The notes below the pieces were generated by a model. The model was given only the letters and a program-made list of their open reading frames with translations. It was not told the origin of the DNA and did no database searches. DNA of 64,000 bases from Rhexocercosporidium sp. MPI-PUGE-AT-0058 (taxonomy: Eukaryota; Ascomycota; Leotiomycetes; Helotiales), in the NCBI GenBank assembly GCA_020746875.1, contig JAGTJL010000030.1:248001-312000 (forward strand). The letters run 5' to 3'. The translations under genes were made by a program, and so were the position numbers. Shown piece by piece: positions 34,256 to 46,600 of the stretch; position 1 is the first letter of the stretch, and every line of letters begins with the position of its first letter.

Positions 34256-36446
34256 AATAGAGCGATCGCGACATCCGTTTCACGAGAAAACGGATGGGGT
34301 GCGGGGGGGTTAACGGGGGCGCTGGAGACGATGCAGATAATTATTTTGATGGAAAGTCGTGGTGTTGAGGCGGGGCGATTGATTTTGTGGTGGGTGAGGC
34401 TTTTCGCCGTCGTCGTCGTCGGTCGTCTTTCGCTCTCTCTCGCCGTTGAAGACCAATGCTCGCTCGCTGCACCGCGACTGCGCTTGCTTTGGCTTGGGTT
34501 GCTGCCCGGCAGGCGAGGGGGTGGGCGTGGAGGCTAGGCTGCTTCGGGACGGCATATCATCTCATATCATATTCATATTATTACTACAATACGGGCACAA
34601 GGACAAGGACAGTTTTTGATGCACGACAACATGATTGTTGCTTCACCATTACCTTTCCTTGACATCATTGCAGGTCTTCTGTTTACATCGGGATTAATTG
34701 CTCTGGCTGGGCTGGATTGGACTGTTGTAGTCATCCTACGTAACACCCCCCTCGCTAGTGCAGTGCATGAGGATCACCAACTCTCTTGGTCTTGGTCTGG
34801 CCATCAGGATTGGTAAAGCAGAGAGAGCATCATCGATAAGAAGAATCAACACGATGAAAGAGTATGTAAACACACACAATTTACTATGAATCTTCCTGCG
34901 TTTTCTCATCATCTTGTTCTCCTTGCCTCTCTCATTCGCACTTTGCTAGGCTAAGAGATGATCCCTTGGCATTTACCCCTTTCTTTTCTCTCCACCAGCA
35001 AAGTCCTCACGATATCAACCACAACAGAAGTCTCTGTTTCTCAATGGCAACTTGGTATCTCTTTTGACACAGCAGAGCAATTACGAAGCTCTTTTAGCCC
35101 TTACAGTTATGCTCTTAGGGGCTAGTATCAAGAGTCAACGTGGCCAAGTGACACATCTATCTTCTCTACTCACCACTAAGCATTATCAGGGCTTAACGTT
35201 TATCGCCTTTTCATATTCTTCATTTAAAGACAGTCCTGGCTATCTTTCCGAGATCTCTTTCTCCAGCATTATCTGTCTTTTCAAGGCAGTTGTGATAGCA
35301 TCTTTATTCCCAACTATTTCCATTACATTATCTGAATCACCAAGCTAATTTAGACTAAATTCCAATTGCTCCTCGAGCGTGTACTCGGAGAAACAGACAG
35401 AGAGGAGGTGATATATAGTCACGTGATATGCTATCCCAGTCCGCTTTCTTCGCCCTTTGCTACATTCAGGAGAAAGGCTACTACTGACTATGCATGTCAA
35501 CGATTTCCTCTTGGGACTTTCCTTCCAATCTTAGCTAGCCTATGGTTTCCTTTACGTCAGATGATGAATTAGACACGGCGAGCGACGGTGAAGAAAGCAC
35601 ATCCACGAAGCAGCCTCTAACAGAAAAGTAAAGACGTATTCATATGGTTTCAATGCTGCACTCTATCCTCTTCTCAAAAAAATTATCGGACGTCCATTTC
35701 TTGATGGTCTTTGCTAGACCTTCTCTTTTAGTAACACACAAGGATTTATCAACTGCTGCCCTACCACACCTGACCTCTTGGCCACCATCCATGGTCCAAG
35801 TAAAGAAGCAACCCAAATCTAACCTTCAGTATTTCAACATTCAAAAGCAAGTCCATGTATTTTAGGATATCCTCCCAGTCTTACCATTCTTTTCTTCCAA
35901 CTCTACTGTATGGCGCCTGTCCACTGACTCGCACTCGCATCAGCACGCGAGACTCGAAACACTCATCATCACTTTACACGCATCATCTATACAACAACCC
36001 TCCAAATACGAGGCTGAGCCCCCTCAATCGACCGTTTGAGGAAACAAACAAGGCTGCCACAAATATGTCGTCTTGTCTTTTACCCCAGCGTAGCTCTCGA
36101 TGAGTATCCGGCAAGGAGCACCTCCACGTCCATGTGGTCGCTTGGCGCACGTGATGTGCAAAGCTCAGCAGACGAAAGACTAGGCTACCTGTAGAGGTAA
36201 CATTCGTATCCACATCGAGGAAAGAAGATTGAGGTGATTTAAATGTCAAATATCCAGAAAGGTACGAATCGGTCTATCCCCATCTAACGAAATATACACA
36301 ATCCAGCAACCAATTCTCCCACCAACACACCCTCTTCATATACTCAAAGCACCACCAAAATCTATCAATCAATCGCTCTGTGATGAACACATCTCGTCAT
36401 TCTACCACAGTTATCCCCCTCTCATTTCTCGAGTCCAACGGATGCT
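34256..36446. other. Intergenic, about 2.2 kb
   Basis: The first 300 bp are rich in CG dinucleotides and gtcgtcgtcg-like words and form the Vid21 promoter. The remainder is AT-rich with pyrimidine tracts and no supported gene on either strand; the 98-codon frame at 35052-35348 has no recognisable features. Confidence 0.5.
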
Positions 36447-36862
36447 TTACAAAGCAGTGCAGACAAGAGCATCACCAAGCTATCCTCATCATCAGTCTCT
36501 CAAACTCATCTCGGCGTTCGGATTCGGGAAGTAACTCACAATAGGCAAAACACAGCAGTAAGGAGCCTGTCCAGCAGCGTTACACTCAGCAGTGAAATCA
36601 GCAACGGTAGCCGGGTCGGAAGCAGCTTTTGTCCTCCAGTCAGCGATGTGATCAAGCAGGTTGCACTTGTTTTGGAAAAGAGGAAAAGGGAGGGAGACAT
36701 ACGAGAAACACAGTTCAAGTTCGCGATCCCTCCAACGCTGACATCGCAGCACTGTGGTGTATCGAGAGCCGAGCCGCAGAGGCTGCCGAGTTGGCGTCTC
36801 TCGAGCGGAGAGGCGGCGACGAGGGTCGCGAAGAGGGTGAGGGCGATGGTGGAGAATTGCAT
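36447..36862 (-). CDS. Class II hydrophobin
   Basis: Three exons, 36703-36862, 36540-36625 and 36447-36479, with introns of 77 and 60 nt, give 92 residues. A signal peptide (MQFSTIALTLFATLVAASP) and a basic ERRQ site precede the mature part. After splicing, the eight cysteines have the spacing C-x8-CC-x11-C-x16-C-x8-CC-x10-C, which is the class II pattern apart from a slightly short first gap. The last exon adds only LGDALVCTAL, and without it the eighth cysteine would be missing. Class II hydrophobins are secreted surfactants that coat aerial hyphae and spores. A TATAAAG lies about 130 bp upstream of the ATG (36993-36999). Confidence 0.92.
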
Positions 36863-36989
36863 TTTAGCTTTGGATTGTAGGGTTGTTGGGTGTTGGTTGA
36901 GGTTGAAGATTGAAGAATGTTTTATATGTATGGATTGAGTTGTTGATGAATTGAGTTGAGATGATGTCCTTCTCGAGGGAATCACGTCC

Positions 36990-37000
36990 TCTTTATACAT
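36990..37000 (-). promoter_or_regulatory. TATA box of the hydrophobin gene
   Basis: On the minus strand the sequence reads TATAAAGAGG, about 130 bp upstream of the hydrophobin ATG at 36862. That leaves room for a leader of about 100 nt. Confidence 0.45.
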
Positions 37001-39420
37001 TTCCCCTCCCACGCGGAATCAAAGCAAAGCTCCATTTCCAAAACCATCCATCCATCCACCTATCTCATATCAGTCCTTCCAAACACAGAGAATTTATGAT
37101 GACACTTCAAACCCACGATCCCCATGAAGAAATCACAGAAAGGAAATGATAGACATTCAATGCCATCATGATCGTCGTCTGCCTCTTCCTAATTATCGAC
37201 CAAAAAAAGATCCGATATCGGTACGAGTTTATTTCTGCAGCAGTCCAGTGGCTCAGATAGAGATAGAGATAACAAAGGTATGGGAAGTCGTAGTCAGAAG
37301 TACAAGTCATTCACCAAGGCCGACTCGACCAAAGTGCACCTAAGATACTAAGCGAAGTATAGATATGCTAATAACCATAACGTACCGGCGCTATTAGTAC
37401 CGGTAACTAGTACTTCGGCTATTGATACTGCAGAATAATAATTAGACGCTAGCTGATCCCTTTCTTTCAGAAGAGCTTACAAGCGCGGACACAACTGATA
37501 AGGAAGCGGATGTGACGAGATGGCTGATTTGATTGGTAGGAAATCGACAATTAAGACCGGCAATGGCTTTGAGAAGACCGTTTGGCATATGCACATGTCA
37601 GGTGCCGTGATATGTACCATGTATAAAACTGTCGTTCAGGGGACCGAGGGATAATTTGCCGCTGAGAGGAGAAGGATAGGTCAGTTACCCTTATCTCAAG
37701 ATGCAAGGATTTGACGCGGCTACATGTCAATCTTCAATATTTTGTCCTCCAGAAATACCACTCGAGCGTCTAAACGTAAAATAGTAAGACTTCAGACAAA
37801 GTGGCACGGCGAGAAGATGGCACAGTCCAGAGCCCTCTACCATAGACACAGCAAATTTGCCCTGGCATTGCATTGCATTGTATGGAGATGACGATCATGA
37901 TCTTTTCAGGATCAGCTCAGAGTCTTAGGAATACATCACCGCAATGAAAATCCTCACTTAATATACTTCCGAAGAAAGAAACCCCCACATTCGAACACAA
38001 AACCCCGACATTCAAAAGTGCAAACCTCCCAAGCATGAACACCACGATCTCGATACGTCGATCACTGGATCCCATCCCATCCCATCAAATAATCAGCCCC
38101 CACATGTTCACATCTCTAGCCTTATCTCTTCCCTCCCCTCTTCCTCCTCTATTTTGAACTTCGTCCGATCTTTCCATTGCTCAATTCCCATCGAAATTCA
38201 CACATCAGGCCCTCTAGCCGTTGATCGCAGCGGGTGGCTGCTCCGCTGCCTCCGCATGCAGTTTAGGGGGACGGACGGAGGCTCGGCAGTGGTGATCTAC
38301 GCTAGGATCTGCTTTAACCTTATCTTGCTTACAGTATTGATATTGTAGCTCGAGCTCGACCTCGACTTCTTCATCTGCCTATCTCGCATGCATATGATCT
38401 GCATGAAATAATCAAGGCTTGCAGGTTTTGCGAGTACGAAGTGCATGCATTGTTTGAAAGGGGCGATCAACGGTTGGGATTGGATGCTGGAACTGGGAAG
38501 CCGGAGATGTCAATACAATACTCGCCTAAGACTGAAGGGGAATAGGGGAGTATTTGACAGTAGGAATCGCACGTGCTATTTGGTGAATTGCCCTTTGCTC
38601 GTCCTCGGTTTGTGTTTTCCGGATGCACATGAAGATACGTTGTGTAAATTTGATAACAGATTTAATAAACTCGAATTAGCGTTAGCGTATAATACGTGCT
38701 TTCTCATATGCTGGCTTCTTGTTCTTACTGTTCCTGATTTCAATTTCTTGTTCGACACGTGCCACTCATGGGTCAAGCTGCCATCCATGCCCGAGGCTGC
38801 ACATCATGACAATAGTCTGATTTGCGAAAACCCAAGAAATGTAATGACGAAAAGTCTTATCTGTTGAGACTTGGTTTGTTCAAGCTTTAGGTCAGTGTCA
38901 ATTTATGTCTGATGAGGATTTTTCTTTTTTCCACAGACAGTTCTCAATCCATTCTGACCTACCATGATCCTAAATGTATAAATTTTGACTTCCAAAGGCA
39001 AGTTTTGCACTTTGAGTTGAGGTCAATGTTAATATGCTTATGAAGACATTGAAAAAAGGAAAGTTTCTGTGCCATATTCTTTTCAAAGACCTCAGGCGTC
39101 CCAACATAAAGCATCGATCTGCTTACCGAGTCATATATTGCATTGAAGTCGTTCTACATTCTTTGTACTTTGTAAACCCTCACATTGATTCACCCCGCTG
39201 TTGATAAAAAGCTGACAATCGGATCCTCATTTCACCCATACCTCCACGAAGAGGTGAGCATGCCAAGATCCATTTTCAAGCTCAACTCTTCGGTTGAAGG
39301 CAAAACAAATCATCATCGAATGCAGTTAATCTCGGAACGAAATAGGGGGCACTTTGAAGGGGGAAAAGGGGGAAGTCGTCACAAGTAAGAGGAGCAAGGT
39401 GAAGCGCAGCTGGTATACAG
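37001..39420. other. Intergenic, about 2.4 kb
   Basis: Upstream of the hydrophobin gene. A small palindrome-rich patch (37380-37430, with taccgg, accggta and actagtac words) is present. Short frames such as 38445-38867 (140 codons) lack family resemblance, and 38576-38788 is its reverse reading. Nothing else is seen. Confidence 0.5.
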
Positions 39421-40005
39421 TCATTTAGGAGAAGCCCATAATATCTCTCTCCGCAGCTCTCCATCAGCCTCAGGAGACGAATACCCACTATCACCCTCAA
39501 TTTTCTCAATCTGCCTCAGCCAGCCCTCAACTCTTTCCTGTCTCTCCATCAGATCTTCCAGAGAATTTTCCAGTCCCGACAACACACCAATCTCGGTTTC
39601 CAAAACTTGACGACAGCCCTCACATCTCTCCAGATCGAGCTCTGAAATATCTTCCGTCCGACATATCACGACTCTCACCCAGCCCTCTGGTAACCCGTTG
39701 ACTCCACCTGCGTTTTGGCCCCTATCCCCACTCTCTCCATAAGTTCGTGTTGGATCCGCATTCTCTCTCCTGCCATTCAGGGATGACCATATTCTCTCAG
39801 GCCCAGCGAATAGACCGAAATTCCCAGCCAGTGAAGACAGTCGAATAAGCCCCGAGAGCGAGAACCCGATAATCCAAAGGATATTGAGAAGCACCGAGAT
39901 ACCGCCCGATAAGACCTTGAAGAAGAGACTGCCGAGCCGGAGAGCGATATGCCGGACAGCAAGACTGAATGACGGCTTAGTGCCGATTGGAAGATTCGGG
40001 CTCAT
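39421..40005 (-). CDS. Small membrane protein with coiled coil, unknown
   Basis: Single open frame of 194 residues starting MSPNLPIGTKPSFSLAVRHI. Residues about 23-63 are hydrophobic and could form one or two membrane helices (LFFKVLSGGISVLLNILWII). A polar middle follows, then WVRVVICRTEDISELDLERC. A likely coiled coil occupies residues about 130-168 (ETEIGVLSGLENSLEDLMER). I do not recognise the family. The length, continuous frame and ordered hydrophobic/coiled-coil layout support a real gene. It may be anchored in an internal membrane; this is inference. Confidence 0.6.
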   Translation of the reverse strand: MSPNLPIGTKPSFSLAVRHIALRLGSLFFKVLSGGISVLLNILWIIGFSLSGLIRLSSLAGNFGLFAGPERIWSSLNGRRENADPTRTYGESGDRGQNAGGVNGLPEGWVRVVICRTEDISELDLERCEGCRQVLETEIGVLSGLENSLEDLMERQERVEGWLRQIEKIEGDSGYSSPEADGELRREILWASPK

Positions 40006-41061
40006 GCTGAGTGGGCGTACTGCAAGGGCGGGTGATACGTTGCTCGCATTGAATTGTGGGGTATTTGTTGTCGTGCCGCGGAGTCGCGTCTAGATTATTA
40101 TCCGTATCTTGACTTTCAAGGCTCCGGATACGAAATCTGAGTGAGATGTGCAGCGCCAGGTGGATAGAGGTACTCAGTTGTTAGATGAGAGAGAGGTTAC
40201 ATCGGCTGGTGCAAAGGGTGAGCTGATTTTGTACTGTGGTGCGATGCTGCATGGAAGTGGAGAGGGTAAGTCCCGTTGGTGAATGGAAAATTTCGACTCG
40301 TTTCTTTTGTGTGCATTTGATTGCTATATTGGTAGCGACGTGCATTGCAGGAGCCATCTGCAATCTAGCCAATCAGAGGCGTTGGATAATTGAAAAGGTC
40401 CATTCTGCTGGTAATAAAACTTCATGTCTGTTTAGTTCTTTCATGACCCAAGTAAGTAATTTGGTGAACAACACAGACTTTGGGCACCACGGGTGGGGGC
40501 TTTGTCCTTTGCTTGACTGGAAACCATTCCTGTCTTATTTGACTGAACTTTCTGTTTACCTTATTTGCTGTCTCTACTGCTCAAACTTGCCAGCATTCAT
40601 TGCCTTTCTCGAGGAAGACGGGAACGAACCGAAACAATGGCACAGCCGACGACTGCCACAGCTGCTACACAGTTTGCAATACCGGACTTGAGTCTACTTA
40701 AATTTTCCTGGTCCTGTGAAAGACACGGTGGAAATGTCTTGTAATTTTATGCAGTCTTGAGCAGGTTTTGCTTCACGAGCAGATACTTGTCATTGATCTT
40801 GTTTCTCGTAGAGATGCCCGATTGACAGAAGGCGGCGATTTTTCATGGAGCCGAGAAGCAAAAGAGACCTTTTAACAGCAGTTCATCTAATCGAGCTCTT
40901 CAGCGCTCGTACAAAAGAGGCTGCACGATGTAAACATTCAAGCTACTGTGAACGGGTAAGTATATGTCACTCCATCAGGTCCAGAAGCACATAAGAGCAC
41001 AAAGTAGCCAACCTTCTTATCCATTCTCAGCGTGATCAGAAGTTCCATATTCCACATTTTT
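40006..41061. other. Intergenic, about 1 kb
   Basis: No supported gene. The 151-codon plus-strand frame at 40236-40691 shows no domain and poor coding character. Confidence 0.45.
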
Positions 41062-43517
41062 CTAATGGCACAAAGCAATCCACTGATCAATAACAGGCTC
41101 CATATCGTACGAAATCCCCCACTGGGAAGATAAACACCTAAACAGCTTCTGCATTGAGTTCAACTCATACAACAGATTCTTCGATTCTGCCAATTGACTT
41201 TCCAGGATGACTGCATACTCGCCTCGGATATACTTCCTTGTCTCGGCGATGTTGCTTGAAGCTGCTGGAACTGCCTCACAGGACTCGTATCCAGAGGAGA
41301 GGACGGATGGCCAGTCCACGCTCGAAGGAATATTAACCATTGTCTGCCCAGCAATGGAGAAGACGCAATAGACGGTCGCCGATGCGAACAACGATCCTGG
41401 GATATGAATGACATGAGCGCGGCCTCGAGGTAGTTGTTCAATAATCTCCTGTATAGCAATGGCATGGAGTAGTGCTCGCCGTCCATCTTCAGTATTGATC
41501 CAGCTGACCAGGTCAACCTCCACTGTCGAGGACTCCACACCGCCACAGACATGCTGAGATACACCATAACGGCAACAGACCGATCGACAGAGAATCGAAG
41601 AGTCTTTACAGACATCCAAACAAATGGTGTGCCAACGAAGGAACAGCTCAAGCCTCTCCGGCTCGGATATGCTTATATTCGATTTGATGCCCTGATAGAC
41701 CTTCAAGAAAGCTCTTCGTAACTCCACTTTCGTTGGCACTCCGATGAGAGTGTCTTCGCTCTCACCATCGGAAAGAAAAGACTGAAGACCTTCCAAGATT
41801 ACACGGATTGCAAACGCGGAGAAGTCGTGATTCATCGTATGAAACTGACCCAGTGGTGAAAACAACGAAGTGATAATCTTCCGGAAGGAGAGCGGTGTCG
41901 TCTCCTGACACCTCATATGGGCGATCCACTGGTCTGCAGTCCGAGCTTCGAAAGCCGCTTCGCTGCTTGGTAGTCCAAGCTGGTTCGCGGCATGGCGAAC
42001 TGAGGGTGTTTCTCCTGACATACGAGAGATAAGCCCGTCCACAACGTAGTGGCCTAGTAATGCTCGCTGTTGGATTTCTTTTGCTGCCCAAACTCTCCAC
42101 GCGTGGTCTTTTTCCTCGACTGAAGCGTCGAGGGAAGGTAGGTTGGCGAGGGAGTATGGCTGGCTGTCTGATAAAGCACACTGTCTTGCCCAGAAGAATC
42201 CGAGAGCGTGGAAGGCTTGACTTGTAGTTCGAATGGCACGATTCTGCACACATTAGCGTTTATTACTTATTTAACCTATGATATCTTACCTTCGAAAGCG
42301 CGCCATAAATCTGCGCCAAAAGCGCTGTTGTTACAAGTTGAATTCCTTGACAAGAATCATAAGAACCACGATGGGTCATGAGTATCTCCCACTGAAGAAA
42401 ATGAGTCACGATTCCAGAATTAGGTATATCTCGAAACTTACGGAAGTTGTCAAGGCTACATGGGCTAGTCGCCACAGAGCTTCGCCCTTTCCGGTGTCAG
42501 TCTGAAATCAGTACACGGAGTTTGAGATCTCACTTTTGCGACAGAATCCTTTGGCCCCAAATATAACGACCCGATTGCCATAGCGTTCAACAGAAGGGGC
42601 TGCGTGCATTCTTTGAAGACGAAAGTTGCTCGGTGAAGCACAGGGAATGTGGGCATGAAGCGAATGAAAAACATATGTAAACACTCATCAAGAAACACTG
42701 AAGTAATGGAGGAAGCTTCAATGGCCGCTGTAACGGAAGATGACTCACAGAAGATCAGCTGGGTTCAAAATTGGTAAACTGTCCATGACTTACAAGATTT
42801 GTGACCATCTCGCTGACATTGTGGACCGCTCTGTGGCTCTCCCCCGAACCGACAGCGCTCATGGGTGATGCCTTGTCAATAATGGATGCAGGTGTGCCAA
42901 AGTTGAATACTGATTGAGCTGGCGAGGAATTTGTATTGCTGTATGGAATTTGCCATGGATTGGTCGGATCAGGATCCATTAATGTCTCAAATAAATCTTC
43001 CGAATCAGGCCACATTAGATCAAAATCGAGATCTGCGGAAAGTGGCATATGTGGGAGAGTTGAGGTGGGCATAATTGGTGTATGGTCACCAAACATGGAA
43101 ACTTGGGATGGCGTCGATTGCACTTGAGATGTGTGATCGCTGGTATCTTGCAATTCATTTGGGAGAGTGCTTGTGGACAGTGTAGAACTCGGAGACTGGA
43201 TTGTATGAGTTGAAGGTGGTGAAGGGTAATCGTTTGCATCCTTGACATGAAGTTTTTCGTGTCGAGCGAGAGAATCTTGTCGTGCAAATAATCGCTGGCA
43301 TTCCTTGCATTTGTATGGACGTACGCCTGTGTCTTTTCATGAGTTAGATGGGGAAAACACCAGCTACCAGGTACACGTACGGCTCCGCTCATGCCTCTAC
43401 TCGATTTGTTAGAAACTGCTTTTTCTTCCGGGACTGTTGCGGACTTCTTACCCTTAAATGCTCCCCTTTCGAAAACGTCTTCTGGCAGAACCTGCACGCC
43501 ATGGTTCGTAGAGTCAT
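41062..43517 (-). CDS. C2H2 zinc-finger plus fungal_trans transcription factor
   Basis: Seven exons: 43452-43517, 43381-43396, 42794-43332, 42534-42743, 42442-42486, 42290-42391 and 41062-42243. These give 719 residues. Introns are 46-55 nt and all keep phase. Exon 2 is only 16 nt, yet it is needed to complete the first finger, which starts CRFCQKTFSKGEHLR and ends HERSH. The second finger starts CKECQRLFARQDSL. A Ser/Thr/Pro-rich acidic region follows. The fungal_trans domain begins SVFLDECLHMFFIRFMPTFP, then HRATFVFKECTQPLLLNAMA, and continues with GEALWRLAHVALTTS. This mixed C2H2/fungal_trans architecture is common in ascomycete regulators. Targets are unknown. Its domain order resembles the broken regulator at 54950-57878. 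Confidence 0.87.
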
Positions 43518-44529
43518 TTCTATGTATTGCTTGTTATTGAGTCCCGGATCGTTGCTTTTTGATTGCATTCATAGTTGTCAAAATTTGAGAAAGATTCCTG
43601 AGAATCGAAGAGAAGCCGCCAAAGGGTGGTGGACTACTGTTGGATGCATGAAATAGCGGCCAGCCCAGCCAGGTTCTAGCCTTCGCGGACCTGTCAGGCA
43701 GGGATGCAAGCCGAGCGCCACTCTTTAGGATAGCTGTCTATGACTTCGTGTGCCGTTTCTCTCAAGAATCGGGAAAAGATTCAAGAAACAAAATGTGTCT
43801 ATTCGTCCTTTTCTTCTCTTTTCATCTTTGGCGAGTTTTTGTTTTTGCACGAACGGATGAACTGACAAGACAGTTTCAACCTACCCGTTGCCTAAGGATA
43901 TGATTTATATCTCTATCTGTCTGTAAACGTCCCTCTGGTTCTCTGATTAGGATATCAGTAACATATGGTCGTTTGTCGAATACTTTCTTTGACTGACTCA
44001 ATATGTCACACATCGCGGGGTAAGTCTTTTAGAGATTGCGGGGTGAGAATCCACTCGGAGCTCCTCCCCTTCTCACCAAAACACCCTCACAAATTCTACT
44101 ACCACAGAGTTCAAGTTAAGAGTGGGATACAGATACCGCACAAAATGCCGTCCGCAGTAGCACCGGCGAATTTGGTGGCATTCCGTGTCCCCACCAATAT
44201 CCCTTTTCTCCATGGTGGGGATGTGGACGGGCGTGCGTGGGGATCTTTGTCTTTGGCGAATCAGGGGTAGCGAGACGAATCACATGTTTATATTTCGGTC
44301 CCGAATTTCTTTTGCATTGCAATAGCTATTCGTCGGAGCATGGTTCGGAAGTGTTCTTATACTGGAAGATTTTGTGCTTCTGACAAGACAGCAGTATTTC
44401 TTGTACGTCCGGCGTAACATCTAAACTTGAGATTAAAGAAAGCTAACTTTCGCATCTAATTGTTTTCACAGGTTTTGAGCAGCATATTTATTTTGAGCCC
44501 TGCCTAATCTCTACCTTGTTCCACGCCAT
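43518..44529. other. Intergenic, about 1 kb
   Basis: Promoter side of the C2H2 factor; AT-rich with pyrimidine runs (43800-43860). No gene supported. Confidence 0.45.
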
Positions 44530-45650
44530 TGTACCAACCCTGTTGATATGATGCTTACTTCAACGATGAGAGCAACTGCCACGCCAGCACTTGCAGCGGC
44601 ACCGACACTTGTGAACATGGAGGGGAACCTGAGATGTATGAGCATAATCTTAGTACATGCGGAAAACACTTACCAGAATGGGCTAATGGGCCCCCAAATT
44701 TGTCGTACGAAAGATGTGAACACGCCAATGCTGGCTGATTTGTCCGGGTGGCAGGCGACTGCATACGTAACCAGAACAGTTGTGATAATCTGACTCCCCG
44801 CTCCCGCTATAGCAATGCCAATTATTGATGTAATGTACCAATGGTATTCCTGTGCTTGTTCGGTTCGCACCAGAACATAACCAGGCCGACGATGGTCGTT
44901 AAAAACCTAGTATAGTTCAGCCGGAGTCTGTGTTCTGGAGCTGGACCTTTATCAGAGGGCGATAGAAGTCTCGAATTCGAAGTGAATGGGGATCGATTCG
45001 TTTGAATGTCAGATATCCTTGCTTGATTTCTCTGGTGTTGTTTTGAGCTCCACTTCGAATGTACCTGGTTTCGGGACCGAAAAAGATGTAAGCGATGAAG
45101 CGGGCGCTGTTGATCTATTTCATCGACAGTATTAGCAAGTATGAGAGGCACAGAGAGGTTTATTCTGGTTGCAAAATTACAATTGCCAAGATCCAATAAA
45201 TCCAACGATAGCCAACATCATTGGCCACGAATCAAAAGATAAAAGGCGAAAGAGGAACTCCAAGCGTAACCAAGAGCGTCTAAATACCCACATATCTCGC
45301 TTTGTCCTCCCGAAAGAAGGTCTATTAACTACAGCACTTCCTATTGCTCCAGCCGGGCTGATAAAGAAGGTTGCAATCGCTCTGCACAAAGCCATTGTAG
45401 CAAAGCTAGGACTATTAGCACATCCTATATTTCCAACCAGACTGCAAATGAGAGAGAAGATAGACCGTTGGCCGGAAGTGTTCGAGAACGGTTTCCAAAA
45501 CAGCGGTGCGACACCCAGGATAGCGATTGTAAAGACGTGAGATATGTTACTCGCTGGAGAGAAGAGTCTAGGTTTCCGGCGATAATTTCGTATGCGCGGA
45601 TGAGCGCAGCTGCTGTGAAACTAAACATGCAGCCATGAAGAGAAAACGAG
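44530..45650 (-). pseudogene. MFS drug/H+ antiporter-type transporter remnant
   Basis: Reading the minus strand from 45540 down gives VFTIAILGVAPLFWKPFS and FATMALCRAIATFFISPAGA, typical of helices 2-5 of DHA1-type MFS proteins. A different frame then reads FFREDKARYVGI-stop-TLL and FVANDVGYRWIYWILAIVIL, where the stop at 45280-45282 (TAG) replaces the Trp expected in GIWTLLVT. Near 45050 come FFGPETRYIRSGAQ and KRIDPHSLRIRDFYRPL, the cytoplasmic loop. The C-terminal part (44670-44870) gives VACHPDKSASIGVFTSFVR. The segment between the loop and the last helices is about 100 residues too short. Frameshift, stop and deletion together show a dead gene. Substrate unknown. Confidence 0.78.
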
Positions 45651-46600
45651 TGTCAGATTAGTGACTTTTTTGAGCTTGTTAGACTCTCCACAAACGAGAC
45701 GGCAGGGATACTAAATAATTACCTTTCAGTTCGGCTAAATAGTCTCGACGCACTCTCCCCCCTTCATCTTTGGAGCCTCTTACCCGGTACAAAGGACTAC
45801 AATCTACGTTGATGTTGCTATTTGATAATTTGGCTGCCAAGGATTACCTGCAACGCTGTTTCCACAGCCAACAGTCTTGACGGGTATGAAAACGGCATTG
45901 AGGAAAATTGCTTGCTAGTTGATTTAATAGCGGGAAAGAAGGGAAACATGAACACTTCAAGGGGAAGTCAAGCTTTTGCTAAGAAGCTATCATGAACACT
46001 TCTCAGACCCGAGTAGATGGGGATCAGCCAAGGTAGCCAAGATGCTTGGAACTAGTGACCATGGCCATAGACATGACAAAGACTTTGACAAACGGGAGTT
46101 GCTGACTTTCAAGTTGCCTACTCTTGTTCTCTGTCTACTCCGTTCCCATTCCAACGGATAAGCGTGCTAATTCTCGTGGGGTTGAGAATGTCATCTTCAC
46201 AGACCTCCACATCTGAGGAAAGATTAAAACCCCGCGTAATAACTTACGCGAGAGGCTGATGACTCTTTCCGATATGGACGACAAGCTATCGAGTTGATTG
46301 CCATGTTTTTCTGAAGGTACTTGACTCAGCCGGTTCCTTCAAGTACCTCACACTTAAATTGATCTACTATTTCCATCGAGCTACACAGACTACGGCAGGA
46401 TTCGTTGATGGTTAGGCAATCACTTCTGTAAAGTGTGCAGGAATGAAATAACTTCTTGGCATCATCACAGTCATCAGGCGTAACACGGGTCTTGACTTGG
46501 TGTCATTGATTCTAGCACCAGCCAGCTGGTTCCCCGGTTTTCTATACTAATCTTCTTAGCAGTAATGGCTTTCTCTGCAGTTCACGTTCGAACGGCTTCG
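45651..46600. other. Intergenic, about 950 bp
   Basis: Upstream of the dead transporter and beyond the 3' end of the CorA-like gene. No coding signal on either strand. Confidence 0.45.

Noticed and set aside
38445..38867. 140-codon plus-strand frame
   Set aside because: No recognisable domain, no clear promoter, and AT-rich context; probably chance.
42502..42533. 32-nt intron between exons 4 and 5 of the C2H2 factor
   Set aside because: Too short; the next AG, giving 47 nt, restores the family text GEALWRLAHVALTTS exactly.
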